From G963677915 sp963677915 (GTDB taxonomy: Bacteria; Bacillota; Clostridia; Lachnospirales; Vallitaleaceae), in assembly GCA_963677915.2 (NCBI GenBank), contig CAXXGE010000028.1:251460-315459 (forward strand): a stretch of DNA of 64,000 nt. The letters run 5' to 3'. This document shows positions 51,075 through 59,830 of this stretch, in pieces. The notes below the pieces were generated by a model that worked only from the letters and a program-made list of their open reading frames with translations, made no database searches and had not been told where the DNA came from. The first letter of the stretch is position 1, and every line of letters starts with the position of its first letter. The position numbers were made by a program, and so were the translations under genes.

Positions 51075-52079
51075 ATGCAGATCTTCAGCTGGTTAAACAA
51101 CAACTTATTGAAAATGACATGGCTGGACCAACTTGTCCGCCGCCTTGTAGAAGATGCTTTCGGGCTGGACCTTGAAACACCTTTGGGCGGAAGCCTGCAT
51201 TTCTATATCTACGATGTGATCAAGATATTCATCCTGCTATCGTTTCTAATATTCACAGTGTCCTACATACAGAGTCATTTCTCACCCGAACGGGCCAGGA
51301 ACATACTGAGCCGCTTCAACGGGCTGACCGCTAATATACTTGGCGCACTGCTAGGTACACTGACTCCTTTTTGTTCCTGCTCCTCTATTCCGATTTTCAT
51401 TGGATTTACAAATGCAGGGCTGCCTCTTGGCGTTACCTTTTCGTTCCTTGTGTCGTCGCCGCTTGTCGACCTGGCCTCGGTCATACTGCTGGCCAGCATA
51501 TTCAACTGGCGGATCGCTTTTGCATACGTTATCGTCGGCCTGGTGCTCGCTGTCCTGGCAGGTACGCTCATAAGCAGAATGAACCCTGTCAAATACATCG
51601 AGCCTTTCGTGTTCAATGATGACCGCGAAGGCTATGCACAGGAGGAAATGAACATTCCGGAGCGGATATCCTTCTCTTTGGTCGAACTCAAGTACATTTT
51701 GAAAAAAGTATGGATTTACGTCATCATCGGTGTCGGTATCGGCGCGGTCATTCACAACTGGGTTCCCGAGTCCTATGTGACAGCTGTTCTTGGAGAAGAC
51801 AAGTGGTATTCCGTCTTCCTGGCCGTTATGGTTGGTGTCCCTATGTATGCTGATATATTCGGGACGCTCCCGATTGCGGAAGCACTGGTTTTGAAAGGCG
51901 TGGGACTCGGTACGGCGCTTTCCTTCATGATGGCAGTAACTGCCTTGTCACTGCCTTCACTGCTGCTATTGAAAAACGTCGTCAAAACAAAGCTGCTGGT
52001 TTTCTTCACAGGACTGGTTGCATCGGGCATCCTTATTATCGGAATCCTCTTCAACACATTTGGCCACCTGCTGTATTAG
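51075..52079 (+). CDS. permease of the ArsP/DUF318 type
   Basis: The protein has 334 residues from ATG 51075 (SD AAGGAG); the open frame begins at 51054. It has about eight to ten transmembrane segments in two halves. The conserved TPFCSCSSIPIFIGFTNAG lies after the second segment, and GVPMYADIFGTLPIAEAL is the matching repeat in the second half. This is the SO_0444/DUF318 permease family, members of which (ArsP) export trivalent organoarsenicals. The divergent arsR supports metal(loid) or organoarsenical efflux. There is no arsB/acr3 or arsC nearby. The stop overlaps the convergent phosphodiesterase gene by 4 nt. Confidence 0.88.
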   Translation: MQIFSWLNNNLLKMTWLDQLVRRLVEDAFGLDLETPLGGSLHFYIYDVIKIFILLSFLIFTVSYIQSHFSPERARNILSRFNGLTANILGALLGTLTPFCSCSSIPIFIGFTNAGLPLGVTFSFLVSSPLVDLASVILLASIFNWRIAFAYVIVGLVLAVLAGTLISRMNPVKYIEPFVFNDDREGYAQEEMNIPERISFSLVELKYILKKVWIYVIIGVGIGAVIHNWVPESYVTAVLGEDKWYSVFLAVMVGVPMYADIFGTLPIAEALVLKGVGLGTALSFMMAVTALSLPSLLLLKNVVKTKLLVFFTGLVASGILIIGILFNTFGHLLY

Positions 52080-52753
52080 ATATGTCTTGATGGCCTGTTT
52101 TCAATCTTGTTGATATACTTTTCCACGTTGTTCATACCGCATGATTTTGCAAGTTCAGCTGCTTTTTTGTGGCTGAACTTTATTTTTACTATTTTGGCTG
52201 TTACAGAATTCTTCTTCACATTCATAATGGCATAGCTGGCCTTATCGTCATCACCAGCATTGCACAAGCCAACAGAACCCGGATTCACCAGCAAACGGTC
52301 GCCTATATCAACGACGTAAGGTTCATGGATGTGTCCTGACAGGATAATCTGCTCCGGATAACCGTAGAGGATATCGTCAAGCCGGTCACTTTTCATTTCA
52401 GGAAAGATCCTTTCCCCGACATCCCTCGGCGTACCATGCAAACAGAGTATATCGACCCCTTTTACCGTAAGTGATTTTACGATCGGCAGGTCTTTGATGA
52501 AGGCAACATCCTCATCAGTGAGCTGGTCACGAATGAAAAGCTCCTCATCAATCCAGTCATCCGTATTGCCTTTTATCCAGACAATCGGGTCCAGATTCCT
52601 CATGACCTTCAGGCACCCTTTAGCATCCGGGCCACCGATAAAAAGGTCGCCAAGGAATATAACTTTGCTGATATTCCTTTCCTGCAAGTCTTTTACTATT
52701 TTTCTAAGCGCCGTCGTATTTCCATGTACATCAGATAAAACTGCTATTTTCAT
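52076..52753 (-). CDS. YfcE/MJ0936-type phosphodiesterase
   Basis: The protein has 225 residues and is a calcineurin-like metallophosphoesterase: VLSDVHGNT (DxH), IFLGDLFIGGP (GD), IKGNTDDWI (GNxD), LCLHGTP and LSGHIHEPYV (GHxH), which gives all five metal motifs. The family hydrolyses phosphodiesters such as bis-pNPP or cyclic nucleotides; the natural substrate is unclear. Its start overlaps the stop of the upstream HAD phosphatase gene by 4 nt, so it is the last gene of the gcv operon run on the minus strand. Confidence 0.92.
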   Translation of the reverse strand: MKIAVLSDVHGNTTALRKIVKDLQERNISKVIFLGDLFIGGPDAKGCLKVMRNLDPIVWIKGNTDDWIDEELFIRDQLTDEDVAFIKDLPIVKSLTVKGVDILCLHGTPRDVGERIFPEMKSDRLDDILYGYPEQIILSGHIHEPYVVDIGDRLLVNPGSVGLCNAGDDDKASYAIMNVKKNSVTAKIVKIKFSHKKAAELAKSCGMNNVEKYINKIENRPSRHI

Positions 52754-53409
52754 ACAATCACTTCCTTTAAAACCGCCAGCAGTTCACTTGGATCGTTTGC
52801 AATGAATTCCGGTTCATGGGCTTTCAGTTCATCCAACGTGCGGAAACCCCAGGCAACCCCGACACGGTGGACTGAGGCATTCTTGCCCGTCATCATATCA
52901 ATATCGGAATCCCCTATATAGAGTACATCTTCTTTCGTCAGTCCATAGCGGTCCATAATTGCCAAAACGCTGTGAGGATCCGGCTTCTTGGGCCTCTCGC
53001 TTGATGCGCCGTACACATGCTCAATGCCATAGCTGCCGAAAAATTGATCGACGATCACATTGGCAGCATCCTGCCGCTTGTTTGTATTGACCGCAATATG
53101 GCAGCCAGTGCCTTTAAGGTATTCCAGGCAGTCATAGATGCCGTCATATACATACAGGTTATAGTCGAAATACTTGGCGTAGTTATCCAGCAGTTCCCTG
53201 TAGTAGCCATCAAAGGCATCCGGCGTGTTGTTGTCTCCCAGTGCTCGTTCACACAGCTTCCTTAGCCCATTGCCAATGAACCTCTTGTATGCTTCGATAT
53301 CATGGGTTTTGAAACCATGCTGAATCAAAACATTGTTCATGCAGAAAGCCAACGACTCCGATGAATCCACCAAAGTCCCGTCAAGGTCCCAAATCACCAA
53401 TTTAAACAT
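52750..53409 (-). CDS. HAD-family phosphatase, phosphoglycolate phosphatase-like
   Basis: The protein has 219 residues. HAD motifs are LVIWDLDGTLVDSS (nucleophile Asp), VNTNKRQ (motif II), SERPKKPDP (Lys, motif III) and YIGDSDIDMMTG (motif IV). The helical cap inserted after motif I places it in subfamily I with Gph and PpaX. It overlaps lpd by 8 nt. Placement in the glycine cleavage operon fits a role in clearing phosphorylated by-products such as 2-phosphoglycolate, but specificity cannot be read from the sequence. Confidence 0.9.
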   Translation of the reverse strand: MFKLVIWDLDGTLVDSSESLAFCMNNVLIQHGFKTHDIEAYKRFIGNGLRKLCERALGDNNTPDAFDGYYRELLDNYAKYFDYNLYVYDGIYDCLEYLKGTGCHIAVNTNKRQDAANVIVDQFFGSYGIEHVYGASSERPKKPDPHSVLAIMDRYGLTKEDVLYIGDSDIDMMTGKNASVHRVGVAWGFRTLDELKAHEPEFIANDPSELLAVLKEVIV

Positions 53410-54748
53410 GCTTTTCTCCTATTCTGTCTTTTAGGTTTCTAGTACATTCAAGAAAGAGTTCGCCAAGTGTCGGATGTGCAAAAACCATATCGGACAGCCT
53501 GAAGACATCGATACCGCCTTCCATGGCTATGACACCGTAATGGATCAGGTCGGATGCATGGGCACCAAGAATATGGAGTCCAAGAAGCTTGCCATCCCGG
53601 TCAACCAGCATCTTCACAAAGCCTTCCTGCTGTCCCGCTGCTGCCGCCTTGCCGTTTGTACCGTAAAGAAGCTTTTCAACGAAATATTCTGTTCCAGCAT
53701 CTGCACATTCGGTTTCAGTCATGCCGACAGCAGCCATTTCCGGTTCTGTAAAGACACAGGCAGGAATATATCGGTTTGATACAGGCTTATTCTTGATTAA
53801 ATAATCTATAACCTGGCGTCCCTGCGACACCGCACTGTGAGCCAGCATGGATATGCCGTTGATGTCACCTATAGCATACACGTTTTCAATTGATGTCTGG
53901 CAATCGGCACCGACGGTTACATAACTATTGTTATGTAATATACCCGTTTTGTCAAAATGCTCTCGGTCATAATTGCCCCATCTTCCGACCGCCGATAACA
54001 CAGCGTCGATTTCTACTGATCCAGCATTATTATTGCTGCAATAATTGATGACTGCAGAATTGTCCGTCTCCTCAATCGATTCAACCTTAGCTCCCGATAT
54101 GATTTTGATGCCCTGCTTTTTGGCAAAAGACTTATACCGCTTAACCATGTCGGTATCAAGGGTTGACAGAATCGACTTTTCGTACTCAATGACGGTTGTC
54201 TCAATGCCCAAGGCGGCAAATGCCGTAGCGAATTCCATGCCGATGACGCCGCCGCCAATGATTCCGATGGTGGCCGGCAATGACTTCAGGGTCCAAATCG
54301 TATCGGAATCAGATACTTTGCTACATGAATACCCAGGAATTTCCAGACCAATTGGTTTGGAACCCGTCGCTAGCAATATGAAATCCGCATTAATCCTTTT
54401 TGTATTACCGTTCGCATTTCGAACATTAACAGTTTTCGAGTCAAATACCTCGCCATGGCCAGAAACCAGCGAAATACCAGCCTTTTTCAACGAAGATTCA
54501 ATACTATTCTTCAGAAAGCCTATAACTGATTCCCTTTTATCGACAATTCGTTCATAATCCGAACGATTAAATACGCCCGACAGCGATTCAGCCAGCAAGG
54601 ACTTGGTAGGGATGCAGCCTCTATTCAGGCATGTACCGCCAATCTCCCCCGACTCTACCAGGGTGACATCCATCTTATTTCGGGCTGCATAAAGGGCTGT
54701 CTCATAACCACCCGGACCGGCACCTATAATCACAATTTTCTTACGCAT
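53402..54748 (-). CDS. lpd: dihydrolipoyl dehydrogenase (glycine cleavage L-protein)
   Basis: The protein has 448 residues from ATG 54748, preceded by GGAGG; an earlier in-frame ATG at 54784 lies in gcvPB. FAD-binding motif VIIGAGPGGYETAL and the redox disulphide GGTCLNRGCIPTKS are present. The NAD-binding segment is GIIGGGVIGMEFATAF, and the C-terminal His is in FAHPTLGE. It reoxidises dihydrolipoyl-GcvH with NAD+. It overlaps gcvPB by 8 nt, so it is dedicated to the glycine cleavage operon. Confidence 0.95.
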   Translation of the reverse strand: MRKKIVIIGAGPGGYETALYAARNKMDVTLVESGEIGGTCLNRGCIPTKSLLAESLSGVFNRSDYERIVDKRESVIGFLKNSIESSLKKAGISLVSGHGEVFDSKTVNVRNANGNTKRINADFILLATGSKPIGLEIPGYSCSKVSDSDTIWTLKSLPATIGIIGGGVIGMEFATAFAALGIETTVIEYEKSILSTLDTDMVKRYKSFAKKQGIKIISGAKVESIEETDNSAVINYCSNNNAGSVEIDAVLSAVGRWGNYDREHFDKTGILHNNSYVTVGADCQTSIENVYAIGDINGISMLAHSAVSQGRQVIDYLIKNKPVSNRYIPACVFTEPEMAAVGMTETECADAGTEYFVEKLLYGTNGKAAAAGQQEGFVKMLVDRDGKLLGLHILGAHASDLIHYGVIAMEGGIDVFRLSDMVFAHPTLGELFLECTRNLKDRIGEKHV

Positions 54749-56213
54749 CACCAATGCCTCCGGTTGTAAAGTCATATGCCACAACAGGTTTTCTCGCAGC
54801 CGTCACTTCATCCAGGCGCTTGACTGAAACCGATTCGGGTGCATTTCGAAGCAACTCCGGATTATTTCTGGCCTCATCAGCTATCCTAAGCAGTGCATCA
54901 ATATAGGCATCGATTTCTTCAAGGCTTTCTGACTCAGTAGGTTCTATCATCAAGGCCTGCTCCACTATGAGCGGAAAATAGATTGTAGGTGGATGAAAAC
55001 CAAGATCAATCAACCGCTTGGCGACATCCATAGTTGTGATGCCATTCGGTTCAAGGAGACCCGAAAGAACGAACTCATGTTTACATAATATATTATATGG
55101 TAACTTGTAGGCGCCTTTCAAACGCTCTTTCATATAGTTGGCGTTCAGTACGGCAATTTCCGATGCCTCGCGCAAACCTTTCCTGCCCATCATCAGAATA
55201 TAGACATAAGCTCTTAACAATATGCCGAAATTGCCATTGAAAGCCTTCACTTTGCCTATTGAATCGGCTGGGAGACTCCATCGAAAGCCTTCTTCCCCCA
55301 TTTCTACGACAGGCCCGGGTAAATATCGGGTCAGAGACTCAACAACCGCTACAGGCCCGCTGCCAGGTCCGCCGCCGCCATGAGGAGTCGAGAAAGTCTT
55401 GTGCAGGTTCAGGTGGACGATATCAAATCCCATGTCGCTCGGCCTTGTGACGCCAACGTTCGCATTCATATTGGCGCCGTCATAGTAAAGCAGACCGCCT
55501 GCTCCATGGATCAATGATGCAATCTTACAGATATCCTTTTCAAAAAGACCAAGGGTATTGGGATTTGTAAGCATAAGCCCCGCCACTTGATTGTCTATCA
55601 TTGCTTCCAGGGCATCAAGATCAATGGTGCCGCTAGCATTCGATGGTATTTCTTTTGTAACGAAGCCAGCCATAGTGACGCTGGCGGGATTGGTTCCATG
55701 GGCCGAATCCGGAATCAGGATGATTTTTTTGTCCTCTGTTCCTTTGTCCTTGAGATAGCTCTTGATTATCATAAGACCCGTCAGTTCTCCCTGGGAACCA
55801 GCGGCAGGCTGAAGTGAGACGCCTTTCATGCCGGTAATTTCGCACAGATACTCCTGAAGCCTGTACATTAGTTCCATGTTGCCTTGGGTGATGCTTTCCG
55901 GCCAATACGGATGACTGCTTCTGAAGCCATCAATACCAGCTGCAGCCTCGTTTATTTTGGGGTTATACTTCATGGTGCATGATCCCAGAGGATACATCCC
56001 CGTATCAATACCGTAGTTTTTGTTGGAAAGAAGCGTATAATGCCTTACTACCTGGTTCTCACTGACCTCCGGGAGACGCGGCTTTACTGACCTGAGAAGA
56101 TGGGCAGGGATCTCTTCCAATGCTGATTTTTCATCCATCGCTGCCGGTTCAATGTGTATGCCGCATCGGCTGGATTTTGAAAGTTCGAAGATCAGCTTGT
56201 CATAGTATTTCAT
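54741..56213 (-). CDS. gcvPB: glycine dehydrogenase (decarboxylating) subunit 2
   Basis: The protein has 490 residues, the usual size of the catalytic P-protein half in two-subunit systems. The PLP lysine is in LNLHKTFSTPHGGGGPG. Also visible are MYPLGSCTMKYNPKINE, VSLQPAAGSQGELTG and LYYDGANMNANVG. With gcvPA it decarboxylates glycine and transfers aminomethyl to the lipoyl arm of GcvH. Its start overlaps the end of gcvPA by 14 nt, which should keep the two subunits in balance. Confidence 0.97.
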   Translation of the reverse strand: MKYYDKLIFELSKSSRCGIHIEPAAMDEKSALEEIPAHLLRSVKPRLPEVSENQVVRHYTLLSNKNYGIDTGMYPLGSCTMKYNPKINEAAAGIDGFRSSHPYWPESITQGNMELMYRLQEYLCEITGMKGVSLQPAAGSQGELTGLMIIKSYLKDKGTEDKKIILIPDSAHGTNPASVTMAGFVTKEIPSNASGTIDLDALEAMIDNQVAGLMLTNPNTLGLFEKDICKIASLIHGAGGLLYYDGANMNANVGVTRPSDMGFDIVHLNLHKTFSTPHGGGGPGSGPVAVVESLTRYLPGPVVEMGEEGFRWSLPADSIGKVKAFNGNFGILLRAYVYILMMGRKGLREASEIAVLNANYMKERLKGAYKLPYNILCKHEFVLSGLLEPNGITTMDVAKRLIDLGFHPPTIYFPLIVEQALMIEPTESESLEEIDAYIDALLRIADEARNNPELLRNAPESVSVKRLDEVTAARKPVVAYDFTTGGIGDA

Positions 56214-57549
56214 TCAGCACACCCCCAAACGTCATAATGGCAATATCCATCGTCTCCTTATCGGTCATTTCTGTAGCGCAGACGAGCAGCAGGTCCGCGG
56301 CATCATCAACAAGCCCTTTCAGTTTTATTCCCGGAACAACGCCTTGAATGACACACGCATCGTACACCGCATCAAGATCGGGAACCCTGATGACAAACTC
56401 ATTGAAAAAAGGCGAGTCGTAAACACTTTCAACTGTTTCCAAAGAGGTCAGACCTCTTTTCAGATAGCGCGCATTGGCCATGCTCGCAGCTGCAATGTGC
56501 CTCAGTCCTTCCGGACCCACGGTCGACAGGTAGATTGTAGCCGCAAGTGCGTTCAATGCCTCGTTGGACGTGATATTGCTGGTCGCTTTCTCCCTGCGGA
56601 TATGCTGCTCTCTAGCCTGCAGCGTAAGTACAAATCCCCTTTTACCGTCCAGATCCTTTGTTTGCCCGACGATGCGTCCCGGAAGTTTCCGCATCAGTTT
56701 TTTGGTCGTGGCCATATAGCCGGCTGTAGGACCTCCAAAATTCATGGCATTCCCAAATACCTGCACATCACCCACAGCAATGTCCGCCCCCCATTCAGAA
56801 GGGGATTTCAGTACGGCAAGTGCCATCGGATTGGCTATGGTGACTAGAAGTGACTTGTTGACATGCATCATATCCGCTACGCCTGTCAAGTCCTCGATGA
56901 TTCCTTGGAAGTTTGGGTATTGGACAATATAAGCCGCCGTATCTTCATCCAGCAACGCTTCAATATTCCTGGTAGGGACAGCGCCGTCCGATGCCACAGG
57001 CACTTCCACAAGCATATGTCCTTTGAATCGAAGGTAGGTTGCCAGCACCTTCTTATAGTCCGGATGTGCGGATGCTGCGACAAGCACTTTGTTCCGCTTT
57101 GTCTCAGCACACGCCATAAAGGCTGCTTCTGCTGTAGCAGCAGCTCCGTCATAATGGGAGGCATTCGCCGCATCAAGGCCAGTCAGTTCGCAGATCATCG
57201 TCTGGAACTCAAAAATGGCCTGCAGGGTACCCTGGCTGATTTCAGGCTGATAGGGCGTGTAAGCTGTATAGAATTCAGACCGGTTAAGCAGTTGTCCGAT
57301 ATGTTCGGGAATGTAATGGTCGTAAATGCCGCCGCCTGCAAGTGAAATAACGTCGCCGTTCTTTCCAGCCAGCGATTTCATATGGCGCATCAGCGACTGA
57401 CCACTCATACGCAAAGGCAGTTTAAGGCAGTCTTCCTCCAGCTTAAGTCCGCTGTCGATATCCGCGAAAAGATCCTTAATCGATCCGACGCCAACAACCG
57501 CCAGCATTTTATTCAAATCTTCCTGTGTATGTGGAATATATGGATGCAT
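56200..57549 (-). CDS. gcvPA: glycine dehydrogenase (decarboxylating) subunit 1
   Basis: The protein has 449 residues, normal for this subunit. Family segments include YIPHTQEDLNKMLAVVGVGSIKDLF at the N-terminus, FYTAYTPYQPEISQGTLQAIF, NASHYDGAAATAEAAFMA and GDVQVFGNAMNFGGPTAGYM. It forms the heteromeric P-protein with GcvPB. It lies 15 nt downstream of gcvH. Confidence 0.97.
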   Translation of the reverse strand: MHPYIPHTQEDLNKMLAVVGVGSIKDLFADIDSGLKLEEDCLKLPLRMSGQSLMRHMKSLAGKNGDVISLAGGGIYDHYIPEHIGQLLNRSEFYTAYTPYQPEISQGTLQAIFEFQTMICELTGLDAANASHYDGAAATAEAAFMACAETKRNKVLVAASAHPDYKKVLATYLRFKGHMLVEVPVASDGAVPTRNIEALLDEDTAAYIVQYPNFQGIIEDLTGVADMMHVNKSLLVTIANPMALAVLKSPSEWGADIAVGDVQVFGNAMNFGGPTAGYMATTKKLMRKLPGRIVGQTKDLDGKRGFVLTLQAREQHIRREKATSNITSNEALNALAATIYLSTVGPEGLRHIAAASMANARYLKRGLTSLETVESVYDSPFFNEFVIRVPDLDAVYDACVIQGVVPGIKLKGLVDDAADLLLVCATEMTDKETMDIAIMTFGGVLNEIL

Positions 57550-57563
57550 GACACCCCTCCATC

Positions 57564-57947
57564 CTAGTCTAGTGAATTGCAGTAGTCCTCGTAAGCATTG
57601 CTGTCCATAAGGTCCTTGACAGCTTCCTCATCAAAGTTGGCAATAATGGCAATCGGATTGTCAAACGGTGCCTCATTCAGAAGTTCTGGAGAATCTTCAA
57701 GGGCTTCGTTTACTTCAACAATTGTTCCGGTAACAGGCATGTAGATATCGGCTGCAGCTTTGACAGATTCCACAACCGCAAAGGCATCTTCAGCGTCAAA
57801 CACAGCATCCACTTCAGGAAGATCCACATATACGATATCCCCCATCGCCTGCTGAGCATAATCCGTTATGCCAATTGCCGCACCATTGCCCCTAATATCA
57901 ATCCATTCATGTTCTTTCGTATAATAGTAACCTTCTACAACTGCCAT
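57564..57947 (-). CDS. gcvH: glycine cleavage system H protein
   Basis: The protein has 127 residues from ATG 57947 (SD AGGAGG). The open frame extends into gcvT. It is a lipoyl carrier, with the modified lysine in FAVVESVKAAADIYMPVTG (ESVKA). It carries the aminomethyl intermediate between P, T and L proteins. It overlaps the gcvT stop, in keeping with tight operon packing. Confidence 0.96.
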   Translation of the reverse strand: MAVVEGYYYTKEHEWIDIRGNGAAIGITDYAQQAMGDIVYVDLPEVDAVFDAEDAFAVVESVKAAADIYMPVTGTIVEVNEALEDSPELLNEAPFDNPIAIIANFDEEAVKDLMDSNAYEDYCNSLD

Positions 57948-57948
57948 C

Positions 57949-59028
57949 CTATTTTGCCTCCTTCTTCTTATAAAACCTTCTTGGAACAATTTTAGCCTTC
58001 AATATTTTTTTGCGCATCGTCACACTGACTTCTTTCAATTCATAAGTGCCTTTTATCAAAGCCATAGCCAGGCTTTTGCCAAGACTTGGCGATTTGTAGC
58101 CAGTTGTAACAAATCCTATGATGTTGTCCTCGGCATCGAGCACATTCTCTCCATGGCGTACAATACCCTTATCGAGGATTTCAAGGCCTACAAGCTTTCT
58201 GGGTCTGTTTTGATATTGCTCTTTCAGCGCATCCCTACCGACAAATTCACCCTTATCGAGTTTGACGAAATAATCCAGCCCTGCTTCAAGCGGACTGATG
58301 TTTTCCGATAATTCGTCCCCATACAAAGGCATTCCGGCCTCAAACCGCAGCGTATCTCTGCATCCCAGACCGCAGGGCTCGGCTCCGGCTTCGATCATGG
58401 CATTCCAAACCGCTTCTGCGTGTTCCCTGTCAAAATACAGTTCAAAGCCGTCTTCGCCTGTGTAACCGGTTCTGGAAAGGAGCATTTCAACATCGAAACA
58501 TTTCACCTTGTCTGCAAACCAATAAAACTTCATGGCAGACAGGTCATATTCAGTGAATCTCAGAAGGAATCCCAAGGATCCTGGGCCCTGCAAAGCAAGC
58601 TGTACCATGCCGTCTGTAAGATTTGTCATCTTTACATCATCCGGCATATGGTTTTGAAGCCAGTCCCAATCTTTGTCCATATTGGCCGCATTGACAACCA
58701 ACATGTACTTACTTTGATTGTACCTGTAAACTACAATATCATCAACCGTTCCGCCATTTTCATAACACATTGGCGAATACTGGACCTGGCCGTCTGATAG
58801 TCTAGTCAAATCATTGGTGATACAGTGGTTGAGGAATTCTTCAGACTTACTTCCTTCTACCATGAATTTCCCCATATGGCTGACATCGAAAATCCCCACG
58901 GATTCCCTTACGGAATCATGTTCCTGCGTAATGCCAGCATATTGGATCGGCATATCAAATCCTGCAAATTCCACCATCTTAGCATTCGATTGTAGATGCA
59001 TTTCGTATAAAGGCGTCTTTTTTGCCAT
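57949..59028 (-). CDS. gcvT: aminomethyltransferase (glycine cleavage T protein)
   Basis: The protein has 359 residues from ATG 59028 (SD GAGAGGT); the frame begins with a TTG at 59046. Family signatures are KTPLYEMHLQSNAKMVEFAGFDMPIQY, VGIFDVSHMGKFMVEG, SRTGYTGEDGFELYF and RFEAGMPLYGDEL, with the folate-binding Asp/Arg region in MNTDKD-like NAANMDKDW. It transfers the one-carbon unit to tetrahydrofolate and releases ammonia. It is the first gene of the operon. The leader upstream holds a strong hairpin and a possible structured RNA but no glycine riboswitch that I can recognise. Confidence 0.96.
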   Translation of the reverse strand: MAKKTPLYEMHLQSNAKMVEFAGFDMPIQYAGITQEHDSVRESVGIFDVSHMGKFMVEGSKSEEFLNHCITNDLTRLSDGQVQYSPMCYENGGTVDDIVVYRYNQSKYMLVVNAANMDKDWDWLQNHMPDDVKMTNLTDGMVQLALQGPGSLGFLLRFTEYDLSAMKFYWFADKVKCFDVEMLLSRTGYTGEDGFELYFDREHAEAVWNAMIEAGAEPCGLGCRDTLRFEAGMPLYGDELSENISPLEAGLDYFVKLDKGEFVGRDALKEQYQNRPRKLVGLEILDKGIVRHGENVLDAEDNIIGFVTTGYKSPSLGKSLAMALIKGTYELKEVSVTMRKKILKAKIVPRRFYKKKEAK

Positions 59029-59125
59029 CCTGTACCTCTCTTTCAAGTTACTGATTTATGACAAGTATAGCATTCATTTCACTGTGCTTCTAGTGTAGCG
59101 TATTGTAATTCTCCACCAAAAATTA

Positions 59126-59172
59126 ACAAAGCGCAGCTGCTTCAACCGGGTGGCGGAACAATTGCGCTTTGT
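59126..59172 (-). terminator. terminator or attenuator ahead of gcvT
   Basis: ACAAAGCGCA (59126-59135) pairs with TGCGCTTTGT (59163-59172) and is followed on the minus strand by TTAATTTTTGG. It either ends the yneA-like transcript or works as an attenuator for the gcv operon. Confidence 0.7.
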
Positions 59173-59175
59173 ATA

Positions 59176-59256
59176 TGTCAAGGAAGTACCTTCGTTATGG
59201 TGAGGGTATAGCGAAGGTCGGCATGCCAAGTCAACCATACCTTCCTCAAACAACAA
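59176..59256 (-). promoter_or_regulatory. possible structured leader RNA upstream of gcvT
   Basis: On the minus strand AGGAAG (59254-59249) pairs with CTTCCT (59186-59181). Inside are a 4-bp hairpin TTGG-CATG-CCGA, a 7-bp hairpin ACCTTCG/CGAAGGT with a 17-nt loop, and a possible pseudoknot between GGTATGG and CTATACC in that loop. A terminator follows directly. This is the layout of an aptamer plus expression platform, but it matches no riboswitch consensus I know. Confidence 0.35.
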
Positions 59257-59269
59257 TCTGAAATTATCA

Positions 59270-59680
59270 TTAGTCCTGATTCAGAATAACCGGAATCAAA
59301 AGAGCATCTCCTGTATTAATTATATCATTGGTCAACCTGTTCATCGACATCACTTCGTCTATATATTGCTCGACCGTGTAATACCGGGCATCGAGATATT
59401 CTTCGGCTATAGACCACAGGGTATCTCCGGCCTGAACAGTAACTGACGTAAAACTCTTGTCCGGCACTTTCGTGGCTGCATCAACCGAAGTGGCGGATGA
59501 TATCGTCATAAGCGCCAAGACAATGAGAACGACAGTTATCAGGACAACTATATACTGTAATCTGTTTTTTTTGATTTTCTCTTTTCTTTTTTCGCTTTGT
59601 CTGCGTTTCCAGCTTTCATATTTATAGTGGCTTTCCAATTCAGAAACATCTCGAAAAACATCTGCCTCCATCATTTTCAT
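59270..59680 (-). CDS. LysM-domain membrane protein, YneA-like SOS division inhibitor
   Basis: The protein has 136 residues. It has a basic cytoplasmic N-terminus, one transmembrane segment (~44-62) and a C-terminal LysM domain (VTVQAGDTLWSIAEEYL...INTGDALLIPV). In Bacillus and relatives a protein of this build, YneA, lies divergent from lexA and delays cell division during the SOS response. Here the gene is also divergent from lexA. Its promoter (TTGACA 59743-59738, 17 bp, TATAAT 59720-59715 on the minus strand) has a LexA-like box in the spacer. The YneA assignment is by context and architecture. Confidence 0.8.
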   Translation of the reverse strand: MKMMEADVFRDVSELESHYKYESWKRRQSEKRKEKIKKNRLQYIVVLITVVLIVLALMTISSATSVDAATKVPDKSFTSVTVQAGDTLWSIAEEYLDARYYTVEQYIDEVMSMNRLTNDIINTGDALLIPVILNQD

Positions 59681-59693
59681 AGCTCAGCACCTC

Positions 59694-59801
59694 CGAACAT
59701 TTGTTTGTATTTACATTATATGCGAACTCTTGTTCCCTGTCAATGCTTTAGGCAAAAAATACGAACATTTGTTTGATAAGCGGATAATCCTATGCTATAA
59801 T
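59694..59801. promoter_or_regulatory. divergent yneA-lexA promoters with three LexA boxes
   Basis: Boxes are CGAACATTTGTTTG at 59694-59707 and again at 59762-59775, and CGAACTCTTGTTCC at 59723-59736 (one mismatch at the end). The lexA promoter is TTGATA (59773-59778), 17 bp, TATAAT (59796-59801), with the second full box overlapping its -35. The minus-strand promoter of the LysM gene contains the imperfect box in its spacer. Confidence 0.85.
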
Positions 59802-59830
59802 TGAGACATACAAGAAACGGAGGGCGAGTT

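Noticed and set aside
59028..59269. Glycine riboswitch upstream of gcvT
   Set aside because: I could not find the conserved core of the glycine aptamer on either strand.
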